From Chitinophagaceae bacterium (lineage in GTDB: Bacteria; Bacteroidota; Bacteroidia; Chitinophagales; Chitinophagaceae), in the NCBI GenBank assembly GCA_016720585.1, contig JADKKH010000006.1, positions 186,001 to 250,000 of the forward strand: 64,000 nucleotides of DNA, in the 5' to 3' direction. A program made the translations under genes and the position numbers. Positions within the stretch are counted from its first letter, which is position 1, and the number at the start of each line of letters is the position of its first letter. A model generated the notes under the pieces. The model worked only from the letters and a program-made list of their open reading frames with translations, searched no databases and was not told the origin of the DNA. Of this stretch, positions 1-9,500 are shown piece after piece.

Positions 1-265
1 CCATATTTTCAAATGCCTTGGGGTTGTACTGATCACAGGAACAAACGGCATCATAACCCAGCTCTTTAAGGTCTCCCACAAGATGTTGTTCCATTTTTTC
101 GCGTAGTGTACGGTCGTTTTCCCGAATCAAACCCAGCACCACGACCTTTTTAAACTTTTGTGGTTGAACATTTTCGGCCCTCCAGGAACTGGTAATACGG
201 GAAGAAGGCCCGCATCCGGAAGCCAGAAAAAGAAACACTACAATCGTTGCAAGTATATGTTTCAT
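1..265 (-). CDS. Partial lipoprotein, N-terminal 88 residues
   Basis: The start lies at 265 on the reverse strand and the gene runs off the left edge. The visible 88 residues begin MKHILATIVVFLFLASGC, a type II signal peptide whose LASGC lipobox predicts lipidation of Cys18 and anchoring in the envelope. After it comes a short beta-alpha pattern (KKVVVLGLI, then a charged helix and a stretch ending in GYDAV), like the start of a small Rossmann-like or TolB-N-like periplasmic domain. No specific family is recognised. The divergent intergenic region up to 552 shows no TAnnTTTG box facing this gene. Function unknown; the lipoprotein call is well supported. Confidence 0.65.
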   Translation of the reverse strand, partial: MKHILATIVVFLFLASGCGPSSRITSSWRAENVQPQKFKKVVVLGLIRENDRTLREKMEQHLVGDLKELGYDAVCSCDQYNPKAFENM

Positions 266-502
266 AAAAACATTTTTTATACCCGCAATTTAACCTTCAC
301 ATACCTGTTATTTCAATGATAGGGGTCACTATGTGGTTTGATACTGCTCAATACAAAAGGAACTGCAGATTCAGGGATTACGGTGTAAAGGTTAGTACTC
401 AATGTTTCATAAGGATTTTGATTTTTTTGGCAATTGCGCTAAGAAATTTGGTGTATAAGCGGTCCATTTAAATCGGGTTTACTTACGTATTCAATTTTAA
501 GC

Positions 503-533
503 GGGGCAAAATTAAATGCAGTAATTTAGCCCC
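503..533. other. Hairpin upstream of the T9SS protein gene
   Basis: Two 12-nt arms (503-514 and 522-533, GGGGC-rich, one mismatch) flank a 7-nt loop and end 19 nt before the GTG at 553. It could be a 5'-UTR structure of the downstream gene or a transcription stop for unseen transcription. The rest of 266-552 shows no ORF or other structure I can support. Confidence 0.35.
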
Positions 534-552
534 TATTAAAATAACCTGATCT

Positions 553-2007
553 GTGAGCGGAATTTCCCGTACTATTTTGTTTGTAAGACTATTTTTTTTA
601 TTCTGGTGTAGTTTCATTTTTTTATCATCCAACGCACAATTATGTATTGGCAGCCTGGGAGATCCTGTGGTCAATTTAACTTTTGGTTCGGGTGCAAATA
701 CAGGACAGGGTTTTACGGCTCCCGGTTATACTTATGTGGCTTCTTCCTGCCCCAATGACGGATTTTATACCATTACCTCATCTACATCGGGGTGTTTTGG
801 CAATTCCTGGCATACGGTCAATGCTGATCATACAGGGAATGGTGCTTTTTTACTGGTCAATGCTTCTAACCAGCCCGCTGATTTTTTTATAACCACCGTT
901 TCGGGTCTTTGTCCGAATACGACCTATGAATTTTCAGCCTGGATCATGAATGTGCTGATTTCAGCTACGGGTATTCAGCCGAATCTTACTTTTAATATCG
1001 AAACACCTGCCGGCGTCATTTTAAATACATTCAATACAGGCAATATTGCTGTTAGCCCGCAACCTGATTGGAAACAATATGGTTTCTTTTTTACCACTAC
1101 TCCCGGCAATCCGGTTATAGTTTTGCGGATCACGAATAATGCACCCGGGGGAATAGGGAATGATCTGGCGCTGGATGATATAACCTTTCGTCCCTGCGGA
1201 CCGGTACTTAGTTCTTCCATTCAGGGTAGCAGTAATATAGTTGATCAGTGTATCAATTTACAATCCAACTACACGTTTGAGGCAGTTGTTTCACCGGGCT
1301 TTTTGTTGCCTGTATATCAATGGCAGGTAAGCACTGATTCAGGAGTATTATGGAAAGATATTCCCGGTGCCAATACACTTTTGTACCAGCGGCAACCAAC
1401 TCCGGCAGGTAACTATTGGTACCGGCTTACCGTAGCTGAAAGTGGAAATGCCGGTCTTTCTGCCTGTCGTATCGGTTCCAATGTGCTTATCATTAATGTA
1501 TTTCCCAAACCGGTTATCAATGCCGGGCCCGACAGGATGATATTATCCGGGAAACAGACATTACTAACGGCCACCAGCAACGATATCAACAATGTCTTCA
1601 ACTGGATGCCGCCGGATTATTTGAGCAGCACTACTATTCTAAACCCAGTTGCTGCGCCGGACCGGGATATGTATTATTCCCTTTTTGCGGTTTCTCCAAA
1701 TGGTTGTACCAATGAAGACCAGGTATTCATAAAAGTTGTAGCGGGTATTTTTGTACCAACAGCTTTTACACCCAATAATGATGGAAAGAATGACTATTGG
1801 AAGATCCCTTATCTTGAACCGATGCCGGGTGTTTCCGTGCGTGTTTACAACCGCTGGGGCCAGAAAGTTTACCAGGTCATTGGTGCCGAAGTTAACTGGG
1901 ATGGGTATTTATCCGGTATTCCACAACCTGCGGGCACTTATGTTTACTTCATTCATTTTACAGACGGCACACCGGATATGAAAGGTACGGTGCATATTAT
2001 CCGGTAA
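553..2007 (+). CDS. T9SS type B sorting domain (gliding-motility CTD) secreted protein
   Basis: A 484-residue exported protein. A hydrophobic signal peptide (residues 1-28, ending SSNAQ) is followed by a beta-rich, Cys-containing region to about 210 that resembles carbohydrate-binding or jelly-roll modules. An Ig-like stretch spans about 215-315 and a second beta domain follows to about 395. The C-terminus (about 397-484) has the type B T9SS sorting signature: FVPTAFTPNNDGKNDYW, then VYNRWGQKVY and PAGTYVYFI. Proteins of this family cross the outer membrane through the type IX secretion system. The start is GTG at 553; no in-frame ATG precedes the signal peptide, and a TTG at 577 is the alternative. 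The ligand is unknown. It is separated from the next gene by 245 nt, which hold only a weak 6-bp hairpin (2142-2156). Confidence 0.85.
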   Translation: MSGISRTILFVRLFFLFWCSFIFLSSNAQLCIGSLGDPVVNLTFGSGANTGQGFTAPGYTYVASSCPNDGFYTITSSTSGCFGNSWHTVNADHTGNGAFLLVNASNQPADFFITTVSGLCPNTTYEFSAWIMNVLISATGIQPNLTFNIETPAGVILNTFNTGNIAVSPQPDWKQYGFFFTTTPGNPVIVLRITNNAPGGIGNDLALDDITFRPCGPVLSSSIQGSSNIVDQCINLQSNYTFEAVVSPGFLLPVYQWQVSTDSGVLWKDIPGANTLLYQRQPTPAGNYWYRLTVAESGNAGLSACRIGSNVLIINVFPKPVINAGPDRMILSGKQTLLTATSNDINNVFNWMPPDYLSSTTILNPVAAPDRDMYYSLFAVSPNGCTNEDQVFIKVVAGIFVPTAFTPNNDGKNDYWKIPYLEPMPGVSVRVYNRWGQKVYQVIGAEVNWDGYLSGIPQPAGTYVYFIHFTDGTPDMKGTVHIIR

Positions 2008-2252
2008 TGTCATCTATAACCGCCGGAGCTTATTTCATTTTAGTATAAACATAAAGCCAATTTTTTGTTTAGGAAATCTTAATATGTTTCTTCCGGGCTT
2101 TGGTATTCATAAAACTTTGTTGTAAAGGCTTCACTGTATTTGCCGGAACCTCCGGCTATTGTAATTTTTCATTTCATTTCAATTCGCAAAGCCTATTTGA
2201 TCCTTCTCTACACTTAACCAAGAATATATCATACTGGTTATACCGCCTGAAG

Positions 2253-3071
2253 ATGGAAAAATTCCTTTTTACTGATGGAACAAATGGAGTTACCGAAGTG
2301 CATTCAATTGCAGCACTGCAGACTCTGATCGAATCTGCTGAACATCCGGAAAAAATACAGATTTGGCTATTCAGCAGTACTGAATGGATCAGTTATCCAA
2401 CATTTCGGAAACAAGCAAAACCCGTTACCAAAAAAGAAAAACCGGTTACTGTAATTACTGATCCCATGCCCGTTTCCAGTACCGGCAGACGCTGGTTGAA
2501 AAAAATGTCATATATCACACTCATAGCTGCGGGCATATTCCTTGTTTTCAACTTCACAAAAATAAAATGGGAAAAGGCCGATCCGCTAAATAGTGCTGCT
2601 GCCAGACCGGCAAATGTTCCGGTAATGGATATAGACTCCCTGATCAGTGAGATCGAAGATATAAGAGGTGTATCCCTTGACAGAAGTACCCGGACCAATC
2701 TTCGTCTTCGTAATACCTGGCCAGACAGGATAGCACTGAACCTGCATTCCGAAAGGGAAACCAGCAATGCCGTAACCCGGTTTTTTAATGTGGATATTTC
2801 TATTGATAACACAACTGGTTTTAACCTGGATAACGCCGTTGTGAAATTGCAGGTATGGAAGAATAACAAAGTAAACAGCACCGATACGTTTAGCTTCAAA
2901 AACATCCGGTATGATAAAGTATTGAAAAGGCCGTTAACAGCCCTGTATTATGGAGACAGTATCTCGGTAACATTTGAGTCCATCATGGCAAAAGCCTTTA
3001 ATTTCTGTTATTCCGCAGCAACGAAAAATAATTCAGGTAACTATAATGACCGATGGTTCTGTCGGGAATAA
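2253..3071 (+). CDS. Single-pass membrane protein, first gene of the ATPase/SEDS-PBP unit
   Basis: 272 residues from the ATG at 2253; an upstream in-frame start at 2100 would add 51 residues of poor coding character. Residues 1-55 (FTDGTNG, then IQIWLFSSTEW) look like a cytoplasmic GYF_2-type domain. A linker of Lys/Pro/Thr follows. A transmembrane helix lies near 85-101 (SYITLIAAGIFLVFNF), then a periplasmic part with a beta-rich domain (about 150-272) ending in an FCYS/WFC cysteine pair. The topology, with a small cytosolic domain, one TM and a periplasmic beta domain, is like the RodZ/MreC class of cell-wall scaffold proteins, although no homology to them is evident. Its end is 31 nt before the ATG of the actin-like ATPase, so the two are probably co-transcribed. 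The scaffold role is inferred. Confidence 0.75.
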   Translation: MEKFLFTDGTNGVTEVHSIAALQTLIESAEHPEKIQIWLFSSTEWISYPTFRKQAKPVTKKEKPVTVITDPMPVSSTGRRWLKKMSYITLIAAGIFLVFNFTKIKWEKADPLNSAAARPANVPVMDIDSLISEIEDIRGVSLDRSTRTNLRLRNTWPDRIALNLHSERETSNAVTRFFNVDISIDNTTGFNLDNAVVKLQVWKNNKVNSTDTFSFKNIRYDKVLKRPLTALYYGDSISVTFESIMAKAFNFCYSAATKNNSGNYNDRWFCRE

Positions 3072-3102
3072 TTCGAAACACATAACTCCTAACTTTTTTT
3101 TT

Positions 3103-5496
3103 ATGGCACTTTATTATTTACCATTTTTAATCCGCAGCGACCGGTATTTTGTTGCCAGGCTGGAACGCCGTCATCAGGAACCGCAGACGGACAAGTCACA
3201 GAAAGTATCAGACTTCAATTTTGTAGTTCATGCGGAGGACCGGGTGCTTACGCCCTTGTTAACGATCGAAGACCCGGGCAAAATAGTCCTTAACCAGATG
3301 GCACCTTCTGACAGGCAGGATATCCCGCTGCGTGAATGCCATATTTCTTTGCTCAAAGAGGATGGCGATTTTGAATTGATCATTAAGAAGAACGCGAGTT
3401 TCGTTATTGAACCCTTTGCAGATGAAGAAACAGGTTTGCGTTTGGATTATTCAGCCGACCAGAAGCGGGTGTCCCTGGGTTTTTATAAAAACAAAGTTGT
3501 ACCGGTTCCTTTTCAATTGAAGGTTACACTGGAACATAGTGTCGATGAAAAGTATTCAGGTGAATTTCAGTTTACGATTGTCCCTTCCAAAGAATGCCAG
3601 AGGGTGGTGATTGACTTTGGGAGCGAAGCCAGCCAGGTAGGGTATAAAAACTGTGGCCCCCAGTCAGCGATTGTGCAATATGATATCCTGGAAAATATTA
3701 TCAGCCAGCTAAACATAAGTGCGGGTACTAAAAACCGGAGAAAGGAAGATTTTCTCAATAATGAGCCGGGACAAAACATGTTGTACCGTTCTTTTTATGC
3801 CGTGAAGAAAGGGATCACCCGGGAAGAACGTGAAACTTTCCCGTTCAACTTTACTAATAACATCGAAGATGATGAAATACGATTATTTATTACCCGCACC
3901 GAAGTAGCGGCAACCGAAGCAAACTTTCGGGATAATTATGAGATCATACCCAATCTGAAACTGGGGATAGAGAAAAGCCTCCAGCTTTCGATGGGAAGCC
4001 ATACTGAGGATTACAGCATACGCACCCATAAAAAGGAATTGATCAGCGCTGTATTGCTCCGCTTGCTCCGGTTAATGATAAGCACCAAGCCATCATTCCG
4101 GCAGGGCGGTATCATTGTTACATTGTTGGTCCCGAATATGTACACCCAGCATGACATTTTTGAGTTGCTGAATGAATTGAGAAAACAGACCGGTAATTTA
4201 TTGGGATCGATCGGTATTTCAAGCGGTACATTATATATCGAATATGAAACCATTTCAGAAAGCGATGCGGCTTTTATGGGCTACCAGCAAACCCATGCAG
4301 ACGAAGTACATCTGTCAAACGGCGAGATTGCGCTGGTGATTGATTGCGGGAAAGGAACAACAGATATTTCCATGTTACTGGCAGATGACAATGAAAATTA
4401 TTCCAGTTTTTTCAGAACCGGTTTTGCGGGGGCTGGCAATGTGTTGCTGTATGGGTTTGTGGAAGATTTTCTGACCCTGGTATTAAAGGCCATCCCGGGA
4501 AATAATACCACTTTGGTAAAGGATTTTATCAGCCGCCATATGCTCGATCAGAACCTGACCGCCGAAGTGTTGAATTTTATTCAGCTGATGGAAGAGCAGA
4601 AAAAAAAATACAACAACCTCCCCGCCGTGGGGATCACCGAATTTTCGCTTCTGGCGGAAAATTCACTCAGCACGGAAAGAACGATAGGCAACTTATATAA
4701 AGACCCCTCAACCTTACTGCAATATGCCGAAGCCATCCTGAAAGACCGGAGTATACGTTGGGATGATGAAGTGACCGGCATCATACACAAAGCAACCGAT
4801 TGTATGGTCCATTGTATCATCGCCAGCATCAAAGATGTTATCACAAAAGATATTAAGAAAAGGATCAGGACCGTAATGCTTAGCGGCCGGGCATTTTATT
4901 TCGGTGAACTGAAAATAAAGCTTGAAAAAGAATTACAGGAATTGCTGGGCACTGCTATCCGGATTAATACAGTTCCGGCCGGCCGGGCATTAAATAATAA
5001 GAACGTGGCAATTTATGGCGCTTTCAGCGGTGCCTATAAAATCACAGATTTTACAGGGATACCCATAGACAAAAAAGAAGGTTTATCCAGGAACAACGAT
5101 GTGCTGAATAATAATATCTACCTGTACCGGGGAATTAAAATCGAACCGGGCAATGATATCTTATACAATGCTGCTGTAGTGAGACGAAATAACCAGGAAT
5201 TAAAAGCCTTCCGGAATAAAACCGTGGATATTTATTTTACCCGGGACAATATTTACCTGCGATTGATGGAAAATCAGAAAGTGAAAGATGTCAGGTCGCT
5301 GTACAGCATCCTTAGTTCCGTTGCAGAAACCTATTCGCCCATACAGGATATGAAAGCTATATCGATGTTTCCCGCTTATTCCGGTGAACTGGCTTCAGTA
5401 AATACCCTGTTTAATGATATGATACATGAAAAGCAGGTGCCTGTTGTAAAACCAGTGAAAAAAAGGCAGGGTATTCTATCCTTCTTCAATTTATAA
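3103..5496 (+). CDS. Actin/Hsp70-fold ATPase-like protein
   Basis: 797 residues from the ATG at 3103; an in-frame ATG at 2974 lies inside the preceding gene and adds non-conserved-looking sequence. Residues 1-160 form a beta-rich N-terminal domain. From 165 on, the ASKHA (actin, sugar kinase, Hsp70) nucleotide-binding motifs appear in order: phosphate-1 VVIDFGSEAS (168-177, Asp170), phosphate-2 LVIDCGKGTTDISML (411-425, Asp414), adenosine VMLSGRAFYFG (591-601) and a connect-2-like AIYGAFSGAY (636-645). Length and the extra domain exclude MreB, FtsA and DnaK proper; it is a divergent family of its own. The stop codon overlaps the ATG of the next gene by one base, indicating translational coupling. 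Context suggests an ATP-driven cytoskeletal or regulatory partner of the membrane proteins downstream. The substrate is unknown. Confidence 0.8.
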   Translation: MALYYLPFLIRSDRYFVARLERRHQEPQTDKSQKVSDFNFVVHAEDRVLTPLLTIEDPGKIVLNQMAPSDRQDIPLRECHISLLKEDGDFELIIKKNASFVIEPFADEETGLRLDYSADQKRVSLGFYKNKVVPVPFQLKVTLEHSVDEKYSGEFQFTIVPSKECQRVVIDFGSEASQVGYKNCGPQSAIVQYDILENIISQLNISAGTKNRRKEDFLNNEPGQNMLYRSFYAVKKGITREERETFPFNFTNNIEDDEIRLFITRTEVAATEANFRDNYEIIPNLKLGIEKSLQLSMGSHTEDYSIRTHKKELISAVLLRLLRLMISTKPSFRQGGIIVTLLVPNMYTQHDIFELLNELRKQTGNLLGSIGISSGTLYIEYETISESDAAFMGYQQTHADEVHLSNGEIALVIDCGKGTTDISMLLADDNENYSSFFRTGFAGAGNVLLYGFVEDFLTLVLKAIPGNNTTLVKDFISRHMLDQNLTAEVLNFIQLMEEQKKKYNNLPAVGITEFSLLAENSLSTERTIGNLYKDPSTLLQYAEAILKDRSIRWDDEVTGIIHKATDCMVHCIIASIKDVITKDIKKRIRTVMLSGRAFYFGELKIKLEKELQELLGTAIRINTVPAGRALNNKNVAIYGAFSGAYKITDFTGIPIDKKEGLSRNNDVLNNNIYLYRGIKIEPGNDILYNAAVVRRNNQELKAFRNKTVDIYFTRDNIYLRLMENQKVKDVRSLYSILSSVAETYSPIQDMKAISMFPAYSGELASVNTLFNDMIHEKQVPVVKPVKKRQGILSFFNL

Positions 5497-6530
5497 TGAT
5501 TAACCAAATGATTATGCGGACTAAAATCTGTTTCACTTTGTTGCTGTTGGCCTGGTCAACGGGTCTTTTTGCGCAGCTGCCGGATACCAAACTTATCCGC
5601 ATCGTGGATACATTGACTGCCGCCGAGAAAACCAATCGTAACCCGGTTATACTGAAATCGGAATTGGATTCTCTGATCCGGCAATACAATGCAAGCCAGG
5701 TGCAACCCGAAGTGAAAGACCCTGAAAAAGTGACCAGGGATAACACAACCACTTTTATTGGGGCAGGATTGGCAGCTGTTATTTTCTTACTCGGCTTTCT
5801 TATATATATGTTTTATCGCCACCAGCTTAAAATAAACAGGACCATTGCGGGTCTCAATGAAATTGCAAAACAACCGGAAACCCGATACGGAAATAACGGG
5901 CATACCGTAATAAGAGAAAAAAAAGGTAAAGCCCTGCCTGTATCCGCAGAAAGTAAAATGAATGACCTGAATGCAGAATTGTATAAACTTTCCAAAGAGA
6001 ATGAAGGATTAAACCGGGTTCTAAAAGAATATAATGGGATACAGCATGAATACGATTCGCTAAAACAGGGAATTTTAAAAGCCTATAAAGTGAAGAATTA
6101 CCCGGGATATGATAAAACAAAAGATGAAATGAATGCCTTTCGGGGTGTATTAGAGACAGAAAATACGGTGGCAAAATATGCATATGAAAAATTCCTGAAG
6201 CCCATACTGGCTATCACAGATGCAAATAAGAATACGCCTGCCAAACTCAGTGAAACAGACCGGGAGAAACTTTTAGACCTGCTTATTTCATTATCCTTAT
6301 TATATATTGAATACCTCTACCTGCGGGTAAATGAATTGTCTGTTGGGGGCACCATGGTAGAACGGATAAAAGGATACGGTAAAGGAAACGGGTTGGACAC
6401 TTCTTTGTTACGGAAACTTAACACCGAATCCGGAAGCAGGGCCCTGGTATTAAAAATGGCTTTACGTTCTGCTCATCTGCAACAATTGTCCTATCCTGTA
6501 TTTGATGAAACGAACCTGAACAATCCCTAA
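5496..6530 (+). CDS. Signal-peptide, TM and coiled-coil membrane protein
   Basis: 344 residues. A signal peptide spans 1-27 (core ICFTLLLLAW, cleavage after LFAQ). A short periplasmic segment of about 60 residues follows, then a TM helix at 87-107 (IGAGLAAVIFLLGFLIYMFY). The cytoplasmic tail of about 235 residues has a coiled coil around 143-190 and a helical C-terminal domain. Such a topology suits an adaptor linking a cytoplasmic ATPase to membrane enzymes. No family is recognised. ATG 5496 overlaps the previous stop; ATGs at 5508 and 5514 are alternatives that keep the signal peptide. The next gene begins 8 nt after the stop, so the genes form one operon. Confidence 0.75.
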   Translation: MINQMIMRTKICFTLLLLAWSTGLFAQLPDTKLIRIVDTLTAAEKTNRNPVILKSELDSLIRQYNASQVQPEVKDPEKVTRDNTTTFIGAGLAAVIFLLGFLIYMFYRHQLKINRTIAGLNEIAKQPETRYGNNGHTVIREKKGKALPVSAESKMNDLNAELYKLSKENEGLNRVLKEYNGIQHEYDSLKQGILKAYKVKNYPGYDKTKDEMNAFRGVLETENTVAKYAYEKFLKPILAITDANKNTPAKLSETDREKLLDLLISLSLLYIEYLYLRVNELSVGGTMVERIKGYGKGNGLDTSLLRKLNTESGSRALVLKMALRSAHLQQLSYPVFDETNLNNP

Positions 6531-6538
6531 TCCGCGCT

Positions 6539-9500
6539 ATGCTGAGATTTCTGACCAGTCTTACCTTTTTGTATGCGATCACTATCGGAGTGCTGCTGCT
6601 GTATGGGTGGATCTATTATACCGGCTTTGTAAAGAAAGGGTATCTTAAAAAAAGTTTTCCGCTTGTTTTCGGGATTATCGGAATGGCCTGTTTTTCATTT
6701 CTGTATTTTAATATTCATGCACCGCTTTCTCTGAAAACGATCAGTAATCTCGATCATCATTTTATCCGGCAGGATGGTTTCCGGGTTGCCGGCAGTATCG
6801 AATTAGGACGAACGGATACCAGTAATTACAAAAGCAATTCTTTTAACCGTTTTATACTGAGTAAGCAGGGCCATCAGCTGCAGGTGACTTCCACCTATTC
6901 GGAAGAGCCTTTTTATGCTGCCACGGGTAGTTCGTATAAATTGTTGTCGGTGAACTATCCGGCCAAGGATCATACGGTATCATTCAAAATAGATTCAGTA
7001 ACCGTGCATATCCGGGCTATGGGTGACAGCAGTTTTGAATTAAGGATCAATAATGCGGTTGTTTGCAGGACGACAAAAATTATTACGAAGGGAGCCCTGA
7101 GCTGGAATATCCTGAAAGATGATCTGGCCTTTATTAATTCTGCAGTATACACCGATGAAAGATTAGTTGAATCACTGAAAAGTATTTTGATCTTACGGGA
7201 TGATGTTTCCAGAAAAGGTGCAGGGGCGTTGACATATTTTCTGTCCGGCCGCTTATTTCAAAAGGTTCAACAGGTGCAGTATGATGAAAAAAATATTCAG
7301 CCGGATCATATGGCGTTCCATACAACCCTCGCAGATAAAAGTACCATAGCCTGGGGTGTTGGCTTTCTGGATAATAACCGGAACCAGTTCAGGATTCATT
7401 ACCTCGGCGCCGACAGTTTTGACCTGCTGAACCGTTACCCGGTTTCTTATCCGCTCACCGAAGAAAGAAAAGACGATTGGAATAAACACAGCGTTAATAA
7501 ATTTTTGGTGTCCGATGCAAAAGACCTGCAACAAATGCCGGCCGTTTTTACTGAAGGATTTATGTTTGCGCCTTTTGCCGGCGATAATAACCTGGACTTT
7601 TCACCGGTGTTATTAACGTATCAGAAAGACAGGGCTCATGCACCATTACAGCTGCAGGCAAAATTTCTAAAGGAATCAGCAAGCCACGGCGTAAGACCCG
7701 ACGCATCAAATACATTATTGCTGCCTGCTAGATCTTCAAATTTTTCCTGGATATTTTCTATTCAAAATTCATTCAACTGGAATTTTGAGGTCAGGAATTT
7801 ATCACCCCGAACATGGCAATGGCTGTTATTCGGAACACTTTTTTTCTTTTTCGTGTTGGTATTTTCAAGTTCCTGGCTAAAGCCTGCGCATAAACTCAGC
7901 TGGATTTGGCAGATACTGACCTCTGTCACCCTCGTATTACTCTGCACCCGTTTCTTTATGTACTGGCGGTACAAAAGTTTTCCGCCCTATGAAGGATTGG
8001 ATCTGCCTTCAGTTCAACAGCTGAATAGCTCCTGGAATTTTGGTATAATTTTATTGACCACAGTGGCTTTAGCGATCATTTTTGGATTTGGGTTTCTTAA
8101 ATATTTATATGTATCTGTTCGCATGCGATTTGCTTCGTTATTTAATAAGTCGTATAAAGAAAATTTTGAGGCAGGATATCTTAGTACAGAAGAAAGGATA
8201 GGAGCTGCTATCGATAAAATTCCCCTGATCCGGAAAAGTGGAAGGAGCCTGGCCTTCTTTGTTTCCTGGATCGTTCTGCTTTTATCGGCAGGTGGTTTTG
8301 CTGCCTTCAATAATTTTGACCCCAGCACCTCCCGGCACCTGGCAATTTTACTGGTAGGGTTATATTTTGTATTTATATATATCTCTTATAAGCATTCACC
8401 CTTAGTCATTTCCGCTGAAAAAAGCTGGTGGGGTGTCCATACCGGGAGATCATTTGATATTATTATTAATAACCCGGTAAAAGTATTGTTGTCGGTCAGT
8501 TTGCTGGGGTTATTTGCTTTTGTGGATATCGGGTTTGCCATCATTTTCCTGAACTTCCTCTTGTTTAATGAAGCATTTCTCTGTATTAATTATGCAATTG
8601 CCGGATTATCTGCGGGCAGTAAAAGGAATGCATCGTTGTTTGGGGTACTGGGGTTTATTTACGGGTTGTTGTTTGCTGTCAATCTTGTTTTCGGCCCCTA
8701 TATTTTCAAATACCTCCTGGGTCTCCCGCAATTACTGTATGCGGCAGGGTATATTTTCTTTGCCATAGGCATTTCATATAACCTTGTCCGCTTAATGCAC
8801 CAGTTGCCGGTTCGGAGAAGAACGCTTATCGGTTTAGTAACAGCTGTCTTCTTATTTGCAGGTGCATTTCTTTTCTTTCCCAAAGAAAGGATCCTGGAAA
8901 AAGCCGCTATCACCAAATATCGTATTGACGTAATGACGATGCCGGTTGATCAGGCCATAGAAACAGCTTACCGGGAGGGTAAGACCTATGAGCCGGTTAT
9001 CCGGGCAGCACAGAATCAATGGTTCATCAATACATTTATTTATGAAAAAAATAATGTAAGTGTAAATGCAGCCGGGTTTACGTTATTGCCACATGCCCCG
9101 CAAAATAAAGGAGCAAAGTACAATGCACAGGCAACCGACCTGGTTGCCAGCCGTTTTTTTATTGCCGAGCATGGAAAATGGTCGGTATTGCTGTTTGTAT
9201 TATTGTTATTGGTGCCAACAACTTTGCTGGCATCCTTCTATAAACTTTACCCGGATTTTACGAATCGTATCAATAACCACTATCCAGCCATCACCGCAGG
9301 TTTTTCATTGCTGAATTATTTAGGGATAACCGCCTTGCTGGTGATACTGGCGGCAACAGGCCGTTATATTTTCTTTGGACAGGATATGCCATTTGGCAGT
9401 ATTCTCAGTAAACAATCCATCCTGTTTCCGGCACTCTTAATAGTGGCCGTTGTTATATTATTTAAAAACATTCCGCTGCAACAGTATCCGAACCGGAAAA

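Noticed and set aside
2142..2156. Hairpin GCCGGA-ACC-TCCGGC as terminator of the T9SS gene
   Set aside because: Short stem, more than 130 nt from the stop and no T run; too weak to list as a terminator.
2974..3102. Longer start for the actin-like ATPase inside the preceding gene
   Set aside because: It overlaps the 3' end of an intact coding gene in another frame and adds no conserved residues; ATG 3103 is cleaner.
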